This document shows positions 27,900 through 37,025 of a DNA stretch of 64,000 nucleotides, in pieces. The translations under genes and the position numbers were made by a program. Position 1 is the first letter of the stretch, and every line of letters starts with the position of its first letter. This DNA is from Ancylobacter radicis (GTDB lineage Bacteria; Pseudomonadota; Alphaproteobacteria; Rhizobiales; Xanthobacteraceae), in the NCBI RefSeq assembly GCF_018449475.1, contig NZ_JAHCQH010000016.1, positions 62,001 through 126,000 on the forward strand, in the 5' to 3' direction. The notes beneath the pieces were generated by a model. That model was given only the letters and a program-made list of their open reading frames with translations, had not been told where the DNA came from and did not search any database.

Positions 27900-29672
27900 T
27901 CACCCCTCTCCGGCTGCCGCGCTGCCCGCCGACCGGCCGGCTGGCGGGGCCGTAGCCGGTGTCGCCACGAGGCGCGGCGCGCGCAGCTTGGCGAGCACCT
28001 CGTCGCGCGGACCGAAGCCGCTCATCACCCCTTCATTGAGGACCAGAACGACATCGCAAAGGCCGAGCATGCTGGCCACATGCGTGATCAGCACGACCGT
28101 GCGTCCGGCGCGGGCAAGCTCCTGCACCGCGCGGATCAGCGCCTGCTCGCCGGCGGCATCCAGGCCGGCATTGGGCTCGTCGAGCACCACCAGAGCCGGC
28201 AAGTCGTAGAGCGCGCGGGCGAGAGCGATGCGCTGGCGCTGGCCGCCGGACAGCGACGCGCCCGCCTCGCCGATATCCGTGGCGTAGCCGCGTGGCAGCC
28301 GCTGGATGAGTTCATGGGTGCCGGCGATCTGCGCTGCCTTCACCACCTTCGCGTCATCGCGCACGCCGAAGCGGCCGATATTGTCGGCGATGCTGCCGTG
28401 AAACAGCTCCACATCCTGCGGCAGATAACCGAGACGCGGGCCGAGCTGATCGGGATCCCAGTGCCGCAGATCCGATCCGTCGAGCCGGACCGTTCCCGCC
28501 GTCGGTTGCCAGGCGCCGACGATGAGGCGGGCCAGCGACGACTTTCCCGCTGCGCTTGGGCCGATGATGCCGAGCACCTTTCCCGCCGGCAGGGCGAAGC
28601 TGATGCCGCGCAGCACCGGAACGTCGGTGCCCGGGGCGTGGGCGAACACGTTCTCCATCTGCAAGGCCCCCTTGGGGTCCGGCAGGCGGATGGCGGGCGC
28701 TTCGTCGGGCACCGCGCGCAGCATGTCCTGCACCCGGCGGAAGGCCGAGCGCGCCCCCAGCAGAGCCTTCCAGTTGCCGATCGCCATCTCGATCGGCTGG
28801 GTACAGCGGCCGACGATGATGGAGCCGGCAATGATCACGCCGGGCGAAATCTCCCGCTGGATGGCGAGATAGGCGCCGAGGCCGAGGATCAGGCTCTGGG
28901 TGAGCAGGCGATTGTAATGCGAGGCCGCCAGCAACAGGCCGCGCCGGTCCATCGCCGTGGCTTGCGAGGCCAGCGCGGTGTCGCGGCGCTGGCCCCATTG
29001 CGCCCGCAGATTGCCCAGCATCCCCATGGGCCGGAGCACCTCGGCATTGCGGAAGGTGGTGATCGCCTGATTGGCGGCGGACATGCCGGCGCGGGTGGCC
29101 TCATCGAACAGACCACGCGTCCAGCGGTCATTGACGAAGGCGAGGGCACCGGACAGCAGGCAGCTCACCACCGCGATGGCGCCATACCAGGGGCTGAGTG
29201 CCGTGGCGACGAGGATGTAGATCGGCACCCAGGGCAGGTCGCACAGGACGATCAGCCCGCTCGACAGATAGTCGCGGACGGTATCGACATCGCGCAGCGC
29301 CTGCGTATGGGCGGAGGACGGCCGGCGCAGGCAGGCGCGATGCACCGCGTTGAAGACAGGACCGGCGACCTCGCGGTCGAAGCCGAGACCGGCCCGCACC
29401 AGCAGCGACGCGCGCAGCCATTCGAGGATGGCGCTGACCGCGTAGAGAAAGGCGATCAGCAATGTGAGGACGGCCAGCGTCGAGAGGTTCCGGCTCCCCA
29501 ATACGCGGTCATAGATCTGCATCATGTAGATCGGGCCGGCGAGGCCGAGAACATTGATGAAGAAGCTGAAGACAATGACGGCCGTAAAGCCGCGTCGGGC
29601 GGAGCGCAGGGCGGCGGTCAGCGCCGTCTCGTTCTTTTCCGCCGGCCCTGTTTGGCCCCGATGCACGAACAC
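27900..29672 (-). CDS. Type I secretion ABC transporter, second system
   Basis: This 590-residue PrtD-like exporter has N-terminal membrane helices ('GFTAVIVFSFFINVLGLAGP'), Walker A 'GPSAAGKSSL', signature 'LSGGQRQR' and Walker B 'ALVVLDEPNAGLD'. It starts at GTG 29672, preceded by GAGGG, and has a Pro/Ala-rich C-terminal tail. It lies between the large secreted protein at 29755-33126 and its adaptor, all on the minus strand, with 82 bases between substrate and exporter genes. The exported substrate is most probably that neighbour. Confidence 0.9.
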   Translation of the reverse strand: MFVHRGQTGPAEKNETALTAALRSARRGFTAVIVFSFFINVLGLAGPIYMMQIYDRVLGSRNLSTLAVLTLLIAFLYAVSAILEWLRASLLVRAGLGFDREVAGPVFNAVHRACLRRPSSAHTQALRDVDTVRDYLSSGLIVLCDLPWVPIYILVATALSPWYGAIAVVSCLLSGALAFVNDRWTRGLFDEATRAGMSAANQAITTFRNAEVLRPMGMLGNLRAQWGQRRDTALASQATAMDRRGLLLAASHYNRLLTQSLILGLGAYLAIQREISPGVIIAGSIIVGRCTQPIEMAIGNWKALLGARSAFRRVQDMLRAVPDEAPAIRLPDPKGALQMENVFAHAPGTDVPVLRGISFALPAGKVLGIIGPSAAGKSSLARLIVGAWQPTAGTVRLDGSDLRHWDPDQLGPRLGYLPQDVELFHGSIADNIGRFGVRDDAKVVKAAQIAGTHELIQRLPRGYATDIGEAGASLSGGQRQRIALARALYDLPALVVLDEPNAGLDAAGEQALIRAVQELARAGRTVVLITHVASMLGLCDVVLVLNEGVMSGFGPRDEVLAKLRAPRLVATPATAPPAGRSAGSAAAGEG

Positions 29673-29754
29673 TTAACGCCCTCAGTCTCGCTTTTCACCA
29701 CCACGCGCGGGTCGACGGCCCCTCTCGCGAAAGGCGGCGCCCTATCCAGCAACC

Positions 29755-32700
29755 TCAGAAGAACGATTGCACGGGCGTCAGCTTCATCGCCATGTCGTTG
29801 TAGTCGAAATCCGAATTGCGCCCGGCGGTCAGGTCTTCAAAGGCGAAGGTGTTCTGGCCGAACATGCGGATGTATTCATAGCCGCCTTCGTTCGCGTCGC
29901 CGACCACCAGCAACTCGCCATAAGGCGTCAGCAGAACCGGGGCGTAGTAGCCGTCGGCCCCCTGAACGGTCCAGATCTGGTCGATTGCCGTCTGCCCGCC
30001 ACGCGCCACCAGGAAGCCGGGATCGAGATTGTCGGACACCGCCGCGCGAAAGGCGTCGTTGTCGCCATAGGCGACGCCGTCAACGCTCAGATTGCCCTGC
30101 GTGTCCACGTCGAAACGCACGAAACCGAGCATATTGGTATTCGCGGAGCTGCCGGTGAGTTCCACCTCGATCATGGCGCCGTTGGTGAGGTAGAACAGCG
30201 GCTCATCGTAAAAATGCTGGCCCGACGCCATTTCAGCGGCGGCGCTCAGCGTATTGTCGCTCACGGCCGAGAACCGGAAATTCCCGACATTGATGTTGGC
30301 GCTGCCATCGGACTGAACGTCGATCGCCACATCGGGCGCCATGTCGATGGCGCCGCTGCCGCTTTGCACCGCAAAGCGCAGTTGCTGGTCCGCACCGAGA
30401 TAGACGTGCTGGCTGCCGGACATGATCTGCACGTCCGAGTCGTTCAGGATCGTGCCGATATTGCCGAGCGTCGCGTCCGACAAGGTCACGCCCGGGCCGA
30501 TCGTGCCGTCGCGGGCGACAAGATTGCCGCTGGCGTCGGTCGCGTACAGGATCAGCGTGGAGTCAGCGGGAAGGCTGCTCAGCCCATTCGTCAGCGTCTC
30601 GAAGAAGATCCAGTTGCCGGCGACGATGCCCCCGTCGTCCAGCGTCAGGGCAAGCCCGCTGGCGGCGGTGAGCAGGTCGACCTCGGCGACATTGACGGTG
30701 AAGGTCAGCGTGCTGGAGGCGGGCGTCAGCGGGTTGGCGAAGACCGTGTCGCTGGCAAGATATTCCGTGAAGTTCGCCGAGTAGGTGCCGTTGCCGAAGG
30801 CGTGCGTGCCGGAGATCCACTGTCCGTCAATATCGCCGATGGCCGCCAGCGGCATCAGGGAGGTGCCGGCGAAGGTCAGCCGCGCCAGGTTTCCGGCGCC
30901 GATCTTGTTGCTGTACTGGCTGATCCAGGACGACCCGATGGGGTCGTTATTGGAATTGGTCGTCCAGGCGAGGGGATTGTAGCCCGTCCAGCCAAAGGCG
31001 AGCTCGCCCGACTGGAGCGTGGCAACCGGCGCGGTGGTCGTGGTCTGCCCGGTCCCGGCGACGAAGCTGCCACTCGACATGTCGCCAACCACGGCCGCGG
31101 TCGGCAGCGTGCCATTGCCGTGCATGCTGGCGAAAAGGGTGAGCGCATCCGTGACATTGGTGGTCAGCAGCGAGGCATCGACGGTTGAGGTCGCCGCGTA
31201 GAGGAAGTCCACCGCGAAAGTGAGGATGGTGGAAGCACTGCTCGCCTGGGGCGCGACAATCGCCAACCCGTCCACCGCCAGCGACCCGGCCTGTCCGCTA
31301 TAAGCCGGATTGGAGAACAGCGAATTGACGGTGGTCGCGTAGAGATTGAAGGTCTTGGCGTTCGCCGCCGTCCCATCGGGATCGTCCACATCATGCACGA
31401 CGATCTGATACCAGCCGACGCCATTGGCGGGGGCGGGGGGATTGGTAATCACGAGCGAGCCGGTGGTCTTCGCAACGCCGCCGGCGCTGACGGAAAAGCT
31501 GCCATCGCCGTTCTGGACGATGGTCCAGTCGTCCCACAGGCTGCCGGGATTGCCGGTGCTGGTATTGGCCGCCGCCGAAAGCTCGAGTTCCTGCCAGCCA
31601 TCCGCGGTCTGGAAGCGCAGCGTGAGGCTCGCCGTCGTGTCGTCCAGCATCACCAGCTGGTTGAAGAAATTCAGCCCGATGCTGATGCCCGACGTCGTGG
31701 CCACCGCCGTATCGAAGCCGCCCGATGCATTGATATAGTTGTAGATGGTGGGCGTCACGTAGCCGGTGGGCGTCTCGCTGTCGTCGAAGATGGTCAGGTT
31801 GATGTTGGCGACATCGGTCTGGCTGTAGGGGCTGTACAGGCTGATGAGCGGCCCGCCATTGCTATAGGCCGACATCAGATTGTCGGAGTAGTTCGACCCG
31901 TAGGAATTGGTGTTGAGGAAGAACAGGTTTGAATAGGGATCGACGTGGTCGGGCACATCCCCGGTCGCGAGATTGCGGCCGAAGGCGTAGGTCGGGTCCC
32001 AGTTCGAATTATTGCTGAGATCGATCGCCTGCGTCACGCCCGAATTGAGCGACGTCCCGCTCATGCCGATATAGCCGGCGGAGAGCCCGGTCAGCAGCTG
32101 GGTGAGAACCTCGCCCCACTGGTTGTTGGCGCCGGTGTTCATCGCTCCCGGGGCCAGCGCTATGTCGTAGGGCTGCGCGTCGGTCGGATCGGCGTAGATA
32201 TAGGCCGAGCCCAGCGTCGAATAGATGCTGTTGGCCAGCTGGTCCGGGGTGATCTGGATGTAGCCCTGGATCTGGCTGTAGCCGGTGATCGTGCTGTAGC
32301 CCGAAATCTGGCTGTTGGTCGGCGAGAGCCAGAAGGTTCCGACCGTGCTGTCCGCGTTCTGATGCGTCGGATCCCAGGTCAGCTCGTAACTGTAATAGCC
32401 CGCATTGTGATAGACCTTGTTGGCGTCGACGGCGCCGTTGAAGAAGCCGGAAAGGAAGACGCCGGTGGTTCCGGATGGCGTCTGCAGGCTGGCGATGTAG
32501 CTGTTCCAGTCGCTCGCCTGGAAGGATGTGGACCCGGAACCCGGCACGACGGCCGTGGCGGGGCCGATGGCCATACGGGTATCGCCAGCGAGCGCGCCAT
32601 CCGTATAGGTGTACAGGACGCCGGAGGCAGTCCCGGAGAGGTCGGTGAAGAAGGTACTGCCCGAGAGGTTGTAGCCACGGGTATCGGTGGCCTGCACCGT

Positions 32701-33126
32701 TCCGGTGCCGTCCTGATACTCGACCTCGACCTCCATCGGCAGGCCGAAGCTCTCCACCGAGGTCAGGTTGCCGGCATCGCCCGTCTGACCTTCCAGCGAG
32801 AATTCGAAGCTGTCATAGCGCACGCCCCAGGTCGCGGCGTTGTCCCAGTTGATATCGGCCTGAGCCTGGATCAGCGTGGTCAGGTCATAGGGCTCGGAGT
32901 TGTCCTGGCTCTGGATCAGGAAATAGATCTTGCCGGCGGGCATGGTCGGCAGGTTGATGACATAGCTGCCACTGCTCTGCAGCGCGCCATTATCGACCAG
33001 CGTGGTGAAGTTCGCCGCGCCGCTGGTGTCGAAATAGACCGCATAGGCGGACACGCCGTTGCTTGCGCCGCCGGCGGTAAGCGTGGATTGCAGGGTTGCA
33101 GTCAGATTGAGCGTCAGCGTCGTCAA
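29755..33126 (-). CDS. Large secreted protein with possible GH64-like N-terminus and C-terminal DUF4114
   Basis: This 1123-residue protein is rich in Ser, Thr, Asn and Gly and poor in Cys and Lys, as expected of a type I secretion substrate. The N-terminal ~420 residues ('TWGVRYDSFEFSLEG', 'ESFGLPMEVEVEYQDG', 'LNTNSYGSNYSDN') resemble the beta-1,3-glucanase GH64/thaumatin-like family; this call is tentative. The middle has several beta-sandwich-like segments. The C-terminus is a DUF4114 domain with the signature 'FAFEDLTAGRNSDFDYNDMA' and ends 'PVQSFF'. There is no Sec signal. Translation appears to start at a TTG at 33126 behind GGGAGA. The downstream exporter and adaptor genes probably secrete it. 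Confidence 0.78.
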   Translation of the reverse strand: MTTLTLNLTATLQSTLTAGGASNGVSAYAVYFDTSGAANFTTLVDNGALQSSGSYVINLPTMPAGKIYFLIQSQDNSEPYDLTTLIQAQADINWDNAATWGVRYDSFEFSLEGQTGDAGNLTSVESFGLPMEVEVEYQDGTGTVQATDTRGYNLSGSTFFTDLSGTASGVLYTYTDGALAGDTRMAIGPATAVVPGSGSTSFQASDWNSYIASLQTPSGTTGVFLSGFFNGAVDANKVYHNAGYYSYELTWDPTHQNADSTVGTFWLSPTNSQISGYSTITGYSQIQGYIQITPDQLANSIYSTLGSAYIYADPTDAQPYDIALAPGAMNTGANNQWGEVLTQLLTGLSAGYIGMSGTSLNSGVTQAIDLSNNSNWDPTYAFGRNLATGDVPDHVDPYSNLFFLNTNSYGSNYSDNLMSAYSNGGPLISLYSPYSQTDVANINLTIFDDSETPTGYVTPTIYNYINASGGFDTAVATTSGISIGLNFFNQLVMLDDTTASLTLRFQTADGWQELELSAAANTSTGNPGSLWDDWTIVQNGDGSFSVSAGGVAKTTGSLVITNPPAPANGVGWYQIVVHDVDDPDGTAANAKTFNLYATTVNSLFSNPAYSGQAGSLAVDGLAIVAPQASSASTILTFAVDFLYAATSTVDASLLTTNVTDALTLFASMHGNGTLPTAAVVGDMSSGSFVAGTGQTTTTAPVATLQSGELAFGWTGYNPLAWTTNSNNDPIGSSWISQYSNKIGAGNLARLTFAGTSLMPLAAIGDIDGQWISGTHAFGNGTYSANFTEYLASDTVFANPLTPASSTLTFTVNVAEVDLLTAASGLALTLDDGGIVAGNWIFFETLTNGLSSLPADSTLILYATDASGNLVARDGTIGPGVTLSDATLGNIGTILNDSDVQIMSGSQHVYLGADQQLRFAVQSGSGAIDMAPDVAIDVQSDGSANINVGNFRFSAVSDNTLSAAAEMASGQHFYDEPLFYLTNGAMIEVELTGSSANTNMLGFVRFDVDTQGNLSVDGVAYGDNDAFRAAVSDNLDPGFLVARGGQTAIDQIWTVQGADGYYAPVLLTPYGELLVVGDANEGGYEYIRMFGQNTFAFEDLTAGRNSDFDYNDMAMKLTPVQSFF

Positions 33127-33255
33127 CGGCTACTCTCCCGGCTCGATCCTGGACCCGTCCCACTTTCGGAAGTCCCGCCAGGAACCCTGAGGCTATCCTA
33201 AGGTAATCTAATGTAGAAGCGGCATTGAGTACAAAGACAAGCTTGCGTGACGCTG

Positions 33256-33345
33256 CACGGCGCTGAAGCGCCCCGGATGCGGCGAGGCCTGCGCCCTCAT
33301 CAGCCGTTCGACGGTGCAACGGGCGAGGCCGATCGTGCTGCCGCG
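33256..33345 (-). pseudogene. IS3-family transposase fragment (OrfB N-terminal part)
   Basis: The minus strand reads 'IGLARCTVERLMRAQ', the helix-turn-helix-like segment found early in IS3 OrfB. The next conserved text ('RRIRG') is in another frame. The fragment is too short and shifted to be functional. It is a second IS3 scar, on the other side of the secretion locus from the one at 26222-26447. Confidence 0.6.
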
Positions 33346-33436
33346 TGGCCGGGAACGGGCGATATCTTCGCGGCGCCTCACGGCGGGTCATTCTCGATGG
33401 GACGAAGCGTCAGGCCAGTCGAAAGGGGTCTGAAAC

Positions 33437-33470
33437 AACAAAACCCGCAGCCGAGGCTGCGGGTTTTGTT
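33437..33470. terminator. tRNA terminator hairpin
   Basis: AACAAAACCCGCAGCC (33437-33452) and GGCTGCGGGTTTTGTT (33455-33470) form a near-perfect stem, functionally a ~14-bp stem with a CGAG loop. It lies just beyond the 3' end of the minus-strand tRNA and gives a U-rich tail in that direction. Confidence 0.85.
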
Positions 33471-33477
33471 GGTATTT

Positions 33478-33554
<77 letters not shown>

Positions 33555-33926
33555 TCAAAGTGTGGTGGGCTTGTATGCGCCGCAGCACGCAAACGCAACC
33601 CCTTTTGTAACAGATTGATATCATTCGGGAATCTCTGTCGCCTCTGCGTCGACTAGGAACGCAAGCCGGACAGGCTCCGCCCCGGAGCAATCGGAGCACA
33701 ATGCGCATTCGGCGGCGGAACAAGCCGCGAACCGTCGTTCGAAACCGGGAAGACGACGGACACAGTGCGGACACGAAATCGCTCCTCCGCAGGAGCCAAG
33801 CGCCTATCCGCGCCTGCCCTTTCCGCCCGGTTTGCGCCCGTTCCCGCCCTTCATAAGGAGACCCGCCGAGAGCATCTTGCTGACCGGGAATGACCGCGGC
33901 TGAGTAGCGCGGAAAGGGGCGAAAGC
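33555..33926. promoter_or_regulatory. Prophage left-end region with TTT-CGCCCG motif cluster
   Basis: This 372-base gene-free stretch between tRNA and integrase should contain the left attachment site; no core could be defined because the right end is outside the window. Two GCGGACAC-like copies occur at ~33757-33775. TTCCGCCCGG/TTTGCGCCCG/TTCCCGCCCT lie head to tail at 33821-33850 with a 10-base period, the same motif family as the larger array at 39217-39304. An AAAGGGGC ribosome binding site precedes the integrase ATG. Confidence 0.45.
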
Positions 33927-35104
33927 ATGAAGGCGCATCTCACCGAGCGCAGCGTGAAAGGGCTTCAGCCGAAGCAGAAGAACATCATCGTCTATGACGA
34001 GGAGGTTGTCGGCTTCGGTGTGCGGATCACGAGCGGCGGCACGCGCGCCTTCATCCTGACCTATCGGATCGAAGCGCGGGAGCGCCGCCTTACCATCGGC
34101 GCTTGGCCGGATTGGTCGGTCGCCGCCGCTCGGGAAGAGGCTAAGCGCCTCAAGCGCGAAATCGATCAGGGCCGCGATCCGATGGCGGAACGCGACGAGG
34201 CCAGGGAGTCGCCCAACGTGCGGCAGCTCATCGACCGTTATCTCGAAGAGCACGCAGCCAAGCTTGCAAAGCGTAACCGCGACGATCAGGCGTCGATGCT
34301 GCGCAAACTGGTCGAGCCCGCCTGGGGACCGCGCAAGGCAGCGGAGATCCAGCCGGATGATGTCGATCGGCTGCTGCGTCGGATCGGCGGTGGCACGCCG
34401 GGAAAGCGGGGCCGCAAGCCCACGCCGGTGCGGGCGAACCGCGTCGGCGAAATTCTGCGCAAGATGTTCAACCTTGCGATCCGCTGGCGCATCCGCTCCG
34501 ACAACCCCGCTGCCGGATTTGCCCGGAATGCCGAAGCACCTCGGGACCGCTATCTTTCATCCAATGAAATCGGGCGGCTGTCCGCCGCGCTCGATACCCA
34601 TCCAAACCGGCGCGCCGCCGATGCGGTCCGCCTGATCCTGCTGACCGGCGCGCGGCGCGGCGAAGTGCTCTGCGCGCGCTGGGATCAATTCGATCTCGAA
34701 GCCGCTGTCTGGATCAAACCTGCGGCCACCACTAAGCAGCGCCGCCTGCATCGTGCGCCGATCAGCGCTTCCGCCGCCGCGCTTCCGCCGCCGCGCTTCT
34801 GCGCACGATCCGGCTGCGCGTGCCCGAAGATTGCGCATGGGTGTTTCCCGGCGAGGCCGAAGGCAAGCCGCTTCAGGACATCAAGCGGTTCTGGGAAGAT
34901 GTCCGGGCGAAGGCCGAACTGCCCGCCGTCCGTATCCATGATCTGCGCCACACCTTCGCTTCGCTGCTCGTTTCGGGCGGCATGACGTTGCCCATGATCG
35001 GCAAGCTCCTCGGCCATACGCAGGTGCAAACCACGCAGCGCTACGCTCATCTTCTCGACGGCCCCCTTCGCTCGGGCCTCGAACATGTAGACAATATTTT
35101 GTGA
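33927..35104 (+). pseudogene. int: Tyrosine-recombinase integrase, frameshifted by a 14-bp tandem duplication
   Basis: The gene encodes a P4/DUF4102-type phage integrase. It has an N-terminal arm-binding domain ('VVGFGVRITSGGTRAFILTY'), core-binding helices and a catalytic domain with the first Arg in 'LLTGARRGEVLCARW', then 'HDLRHTFASLL' (H-x-x-R), 'LLGHTQVQTTQRYAH' and the Tyr. The reading frame is lost at about 34780: the unit GCGCTTCCGCCGCC occurs twice in tandem (34765-34778, 34779-34792). Removing one copy restores a continuous protein of ~387 residues. As sequenced, translation in the first frame ends near 34985 without the catalytic H-R-H/Y box, so integration and excision should be impaired unless the duplication reverts or the ribosome slips. 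Confidence 0.88.
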
Positions 35105-35175
35105 CAAGGTAACGGGTGCAGACCGATACGTCAAATTAAGACCTATACTGTCGTACGGACCTAGATCTATTATTC

Positions 35176-36021
35176 TTAGATCGCAACATAAACGGCGGAG
35201 AGCTCTCTTCCCTGCGCCAAAAAGTAGCTAGTAACATCGCAAGCTTCTATCATGTCATCATTGTAGACATATTCCACCAAACTGTCGGCGATCCACTGGC
35301 CGAAACTTTTGCTCGTGCCCCCGGTGCGCGCATCAGGCGCTATGGCCCAAGCCACTCCGCGGTCAGCTCGGCAAGTTCCAAAAGGCGTCTGGTCCCTAAG
35401 CACCACTTCGTCGCTTGCCAACATCCCTCGTATGACTGCAAGCGCGACATCTTTGGAAGCCGCATCAACATAAATAACAGCTGCATCGCATCGACTGTAA
35501 CCTTTCGGGTCGGCCAATACCTTAACACCGCAGGACACGACTTTAGCAGCGACTGCAGCGTAAACAGCGTTAAGTACCCAGACTGCCCGGCTAGGACTAA
35601 TTGATAAGTAAATCCTTACCAATTTATTCGATTGCTGCGAAGTAGTAGCGATAAAGCCAGGATTTGCTAAGAATGAAAGACTAGATATCGTGATATTAGC
35701 AAATATATCATCATCTTCTATCGGCGTACACAAAATACCACCCAAATTTACAACAGAACCGAGTTCAATTGACTTCACTATTGGCAGCCGCAGTATCTTA
35801 TGACCCAAATTTGACCTTTTAAAAACCGAATCTATGAAACCAAAGTCCACCACAGATCGATATAGATACTGCTCTATCTCAGTTAATCCAAATATCCGTC
35901 GACAATAAATCCCTGAGTATGAATATATACGGGCAAGTTCTTTTGATATGCCGATCTTCTTCCAGCCTTCAATTATAAGAATCGCTTCATAAATTTCCTC
36001 GGACGTGTCGGTCTCGTTCAT
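35176..36021 (-). CDS. HopA1-family protein, putative phosphothreonine lyase of a RiPP dehydratase
   Basis: This 281-residue protein has a C-terminal half that matches the HopA1 effector family: 'VKVLADPKGYSRCDAAVIYV', 'TPFGTCRADRGVAWAIAPDA' and 'SFGQWIADSLV' follow the family order. In thioamitide (TvaD-like) and class V lanthipeptide (LxmY-like) clusters, HopA1-type proteins eliminate phosphate from phospho-Thr/Ser to give dehydroamino acids, working with an APH-fold kinase. Here the start is five bases after the stop of such a kinase, and a Thr-rich peptide gene precedes both. The gene is AT-rich (roughly 40-45% GC by eye) within a ~65% GC prophage, pointing to separate acquisition. A type III effector role is an alternative but lacks context. 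Confidence 0.72.
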   Translation of the reverse strand: MNETDTSEEIYEAILIIEGWKKIGISKELARIYSYSGIYCRRIFGLTEIEQYLYRSVVDFGFIDSVFKRSNLGHKILRLPIVKSIELGSVVNLGGILCTPIEDDDIFANITISSLSFLANPGFIATTSQQSNKLVRIYLSISPSRAVWVLNAVYAAVAAKVVSCGVKVLADPKGYSRCDAAVIYVDAASKDVALAVIRGMLASDEVVLRDQTPFGTCRADRGVAWAIAPDARTGGTSKSFGQWIADSLVEYVYNDDMIEACDVTSYFLAQGRELSAVYVAI

Positions 36022-36026
36022 GCTGA

Positions 36027-37025
36027 CTAGACCTTTCCTAGGTAGATGGCCTGCATCAGCTCAAACAGAACCTCATCCATTGGATTAAGAAGCTGCTTTA
36101 ACACTGCTTCGGAACATAAGCGTTCTAGGAAATAGTGTACAATTAGCCAAATTAAATGGACATCGGAGAGCGCCCATTTAACGTTGTTTGCTGAGTTAAA
36201 ATTTTTGATGATCGCGTGAACAGCAGCTAGGGCGTCAAAAAAATTCGCTTGAGACTTTCCTGTCGACGCATGCCTAGCACAAGCAAAGAACGTTGACCCA
36301 ATGATGCATGCTAAGTCCCATCCGCATGGAGCTAGGGAATACATCTCCCAATCGACGACTAGCGTGTTTGTGCCCTCGACAAGAAAATTATCGAGTTTTA
36401 AATCCCCATGAGATGGATGAAATGGTCCAGTATAGCTACTGAAAGACGCTATATTAATAATAGAGCTGGCTTGTACTTTCGCATACATGTGTCTAAGCGC
36501 TGGACTCATGTCGAAAAAAGAGTTAGCAGCAGGGATAGGACCATCAATAAATTTTTTCAGTATCGTTGGCGCTGAACATTTAACATTCTGGGCAGCAATA
36601 AAATAGGTTTCTGATAAAGAAACTAGGCGCGAGAGCGCTGATAAACTATCGTGGCGTGCAAGCTCATCAAGGTTAATCGAACCTTTGATATAAGGATAAA
36701 CAAAAATACCGAGGGAGTGCGATACAAAGCTAGGGGAGAGGAAAAATTGTGATCCGGTAAAATTCAGGATCGCGTCATGCTCAGCCGCAGAGCGCTCTTG
36801 TGATATGATCTGCTTAACGAATAAAGAGCCATTGACTACGAATAGTCTATTACGACCGTATTGATTATGTTTGACCGACTTACCGATTATACCGTGCGGC
36901 TGCAGAAGCTTCCTCGTCAGAGCTTTTGCACGTCTCGTATTAAGCCTAAATGGCTTGTTTCCGCTATTTAGCAGCCGATCCTCGGGTGACTTGCGATTGT
37001 CGTGGTTATCGTCACTGTTGTCCAA
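36027..37025 (-). CDS. APH-fold (aminoglycoside phosphotransferase-like) kinase, putative RiPP Ser/Thr kinase
   Basis: This ~332-residue protein has the kinase-like APH fold. The N-lobe has a lysine in 'GSLFVKQI', and the catalytic loop 'HPSHGDLKLDNFLVEG' (~residue 205, HGD-x4-N) is followed by the metal-binding 'VVDWE'. APH-fold kinases phosphorylate Ser/Thr of precursor peptides in class V lanthipeptide (LxmK) and thioviridamide-type (TvaC) pathways. The frame starts at a TTG at 37025, inside the 3' end of the peptide gene, and has no ATG near its start, so initiation is probably coupled to translation of the precursor. The five-base gap to the HopA1-family gene implies joint production. 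Antibiotic resistance is an alternative but does not fit the neighbours. Confidence 0.7.
   Translation of the reverse strand: MDNSDDNHDNRKSPEDRLLNSGNKPFRLNTRRAKALTRKLLQPHGIIGKSVKHNQYGRNRLFVVNGSLFVKQIISQERSAAEHDAILNFTGSQFFLSPSFVSHSLGIFVYPYIKGSINLDELARHDSLSALSRLVSLSETYFIAAQNVKCSAPTILKKFIDGPIPAANSFFDMSPALRHMYAKVQASSIINIASFSSYTGPFHPSHGDLKLDNFLVEGTNTLVVDWEMYSLAPCGWDLACIIGSTFFACARHASTGKSQANFFDALAAVHAIIKNFNSANNVKWALSDVHLIWLIVHYFLERLCSEAVLKQLLNPMDEVLFELMQAIYLGKV

Larger units (their letters stand above)
33127..33477. other. Intergenic region upstream of the secreted protein gene
   Basis: About 350 bases without an intact gene lie between the secreted-protein start and the tRNA. The stretch holds an IS3 remnant (~33256-33345), the tRNA-side terminator hairpin (33437-33470) and presumably the promoter for the minus-strand secretion operon, which I could not pin down. 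No operator like those at 16977 or 20185 is seen. Confidence 0.5.

Noticed and set aside
29767-33201. Long plus-strand frames (29767-31188 and 31945-33201) opposite the DUF4114 protein
   Set aside because: They are antisense shadows; the minus-strand protein has a defined C-terminal domain and an exporter operon.
35176-36021. Type III secretion effector
   Set aside because: HopA1 is named after such effectors, but no chaperone, secretion signal context or type III genes are seen, and the RiPP-type neighbours give a simpler explanation.
36027-37025. Aminoglycoside resistance kinase
   Set aside because: The APH fold is present, but the tight coupling to a Thr-rich peptide and a HopA1-family gene fits peptide phosphorylation better; not strictly excluded.
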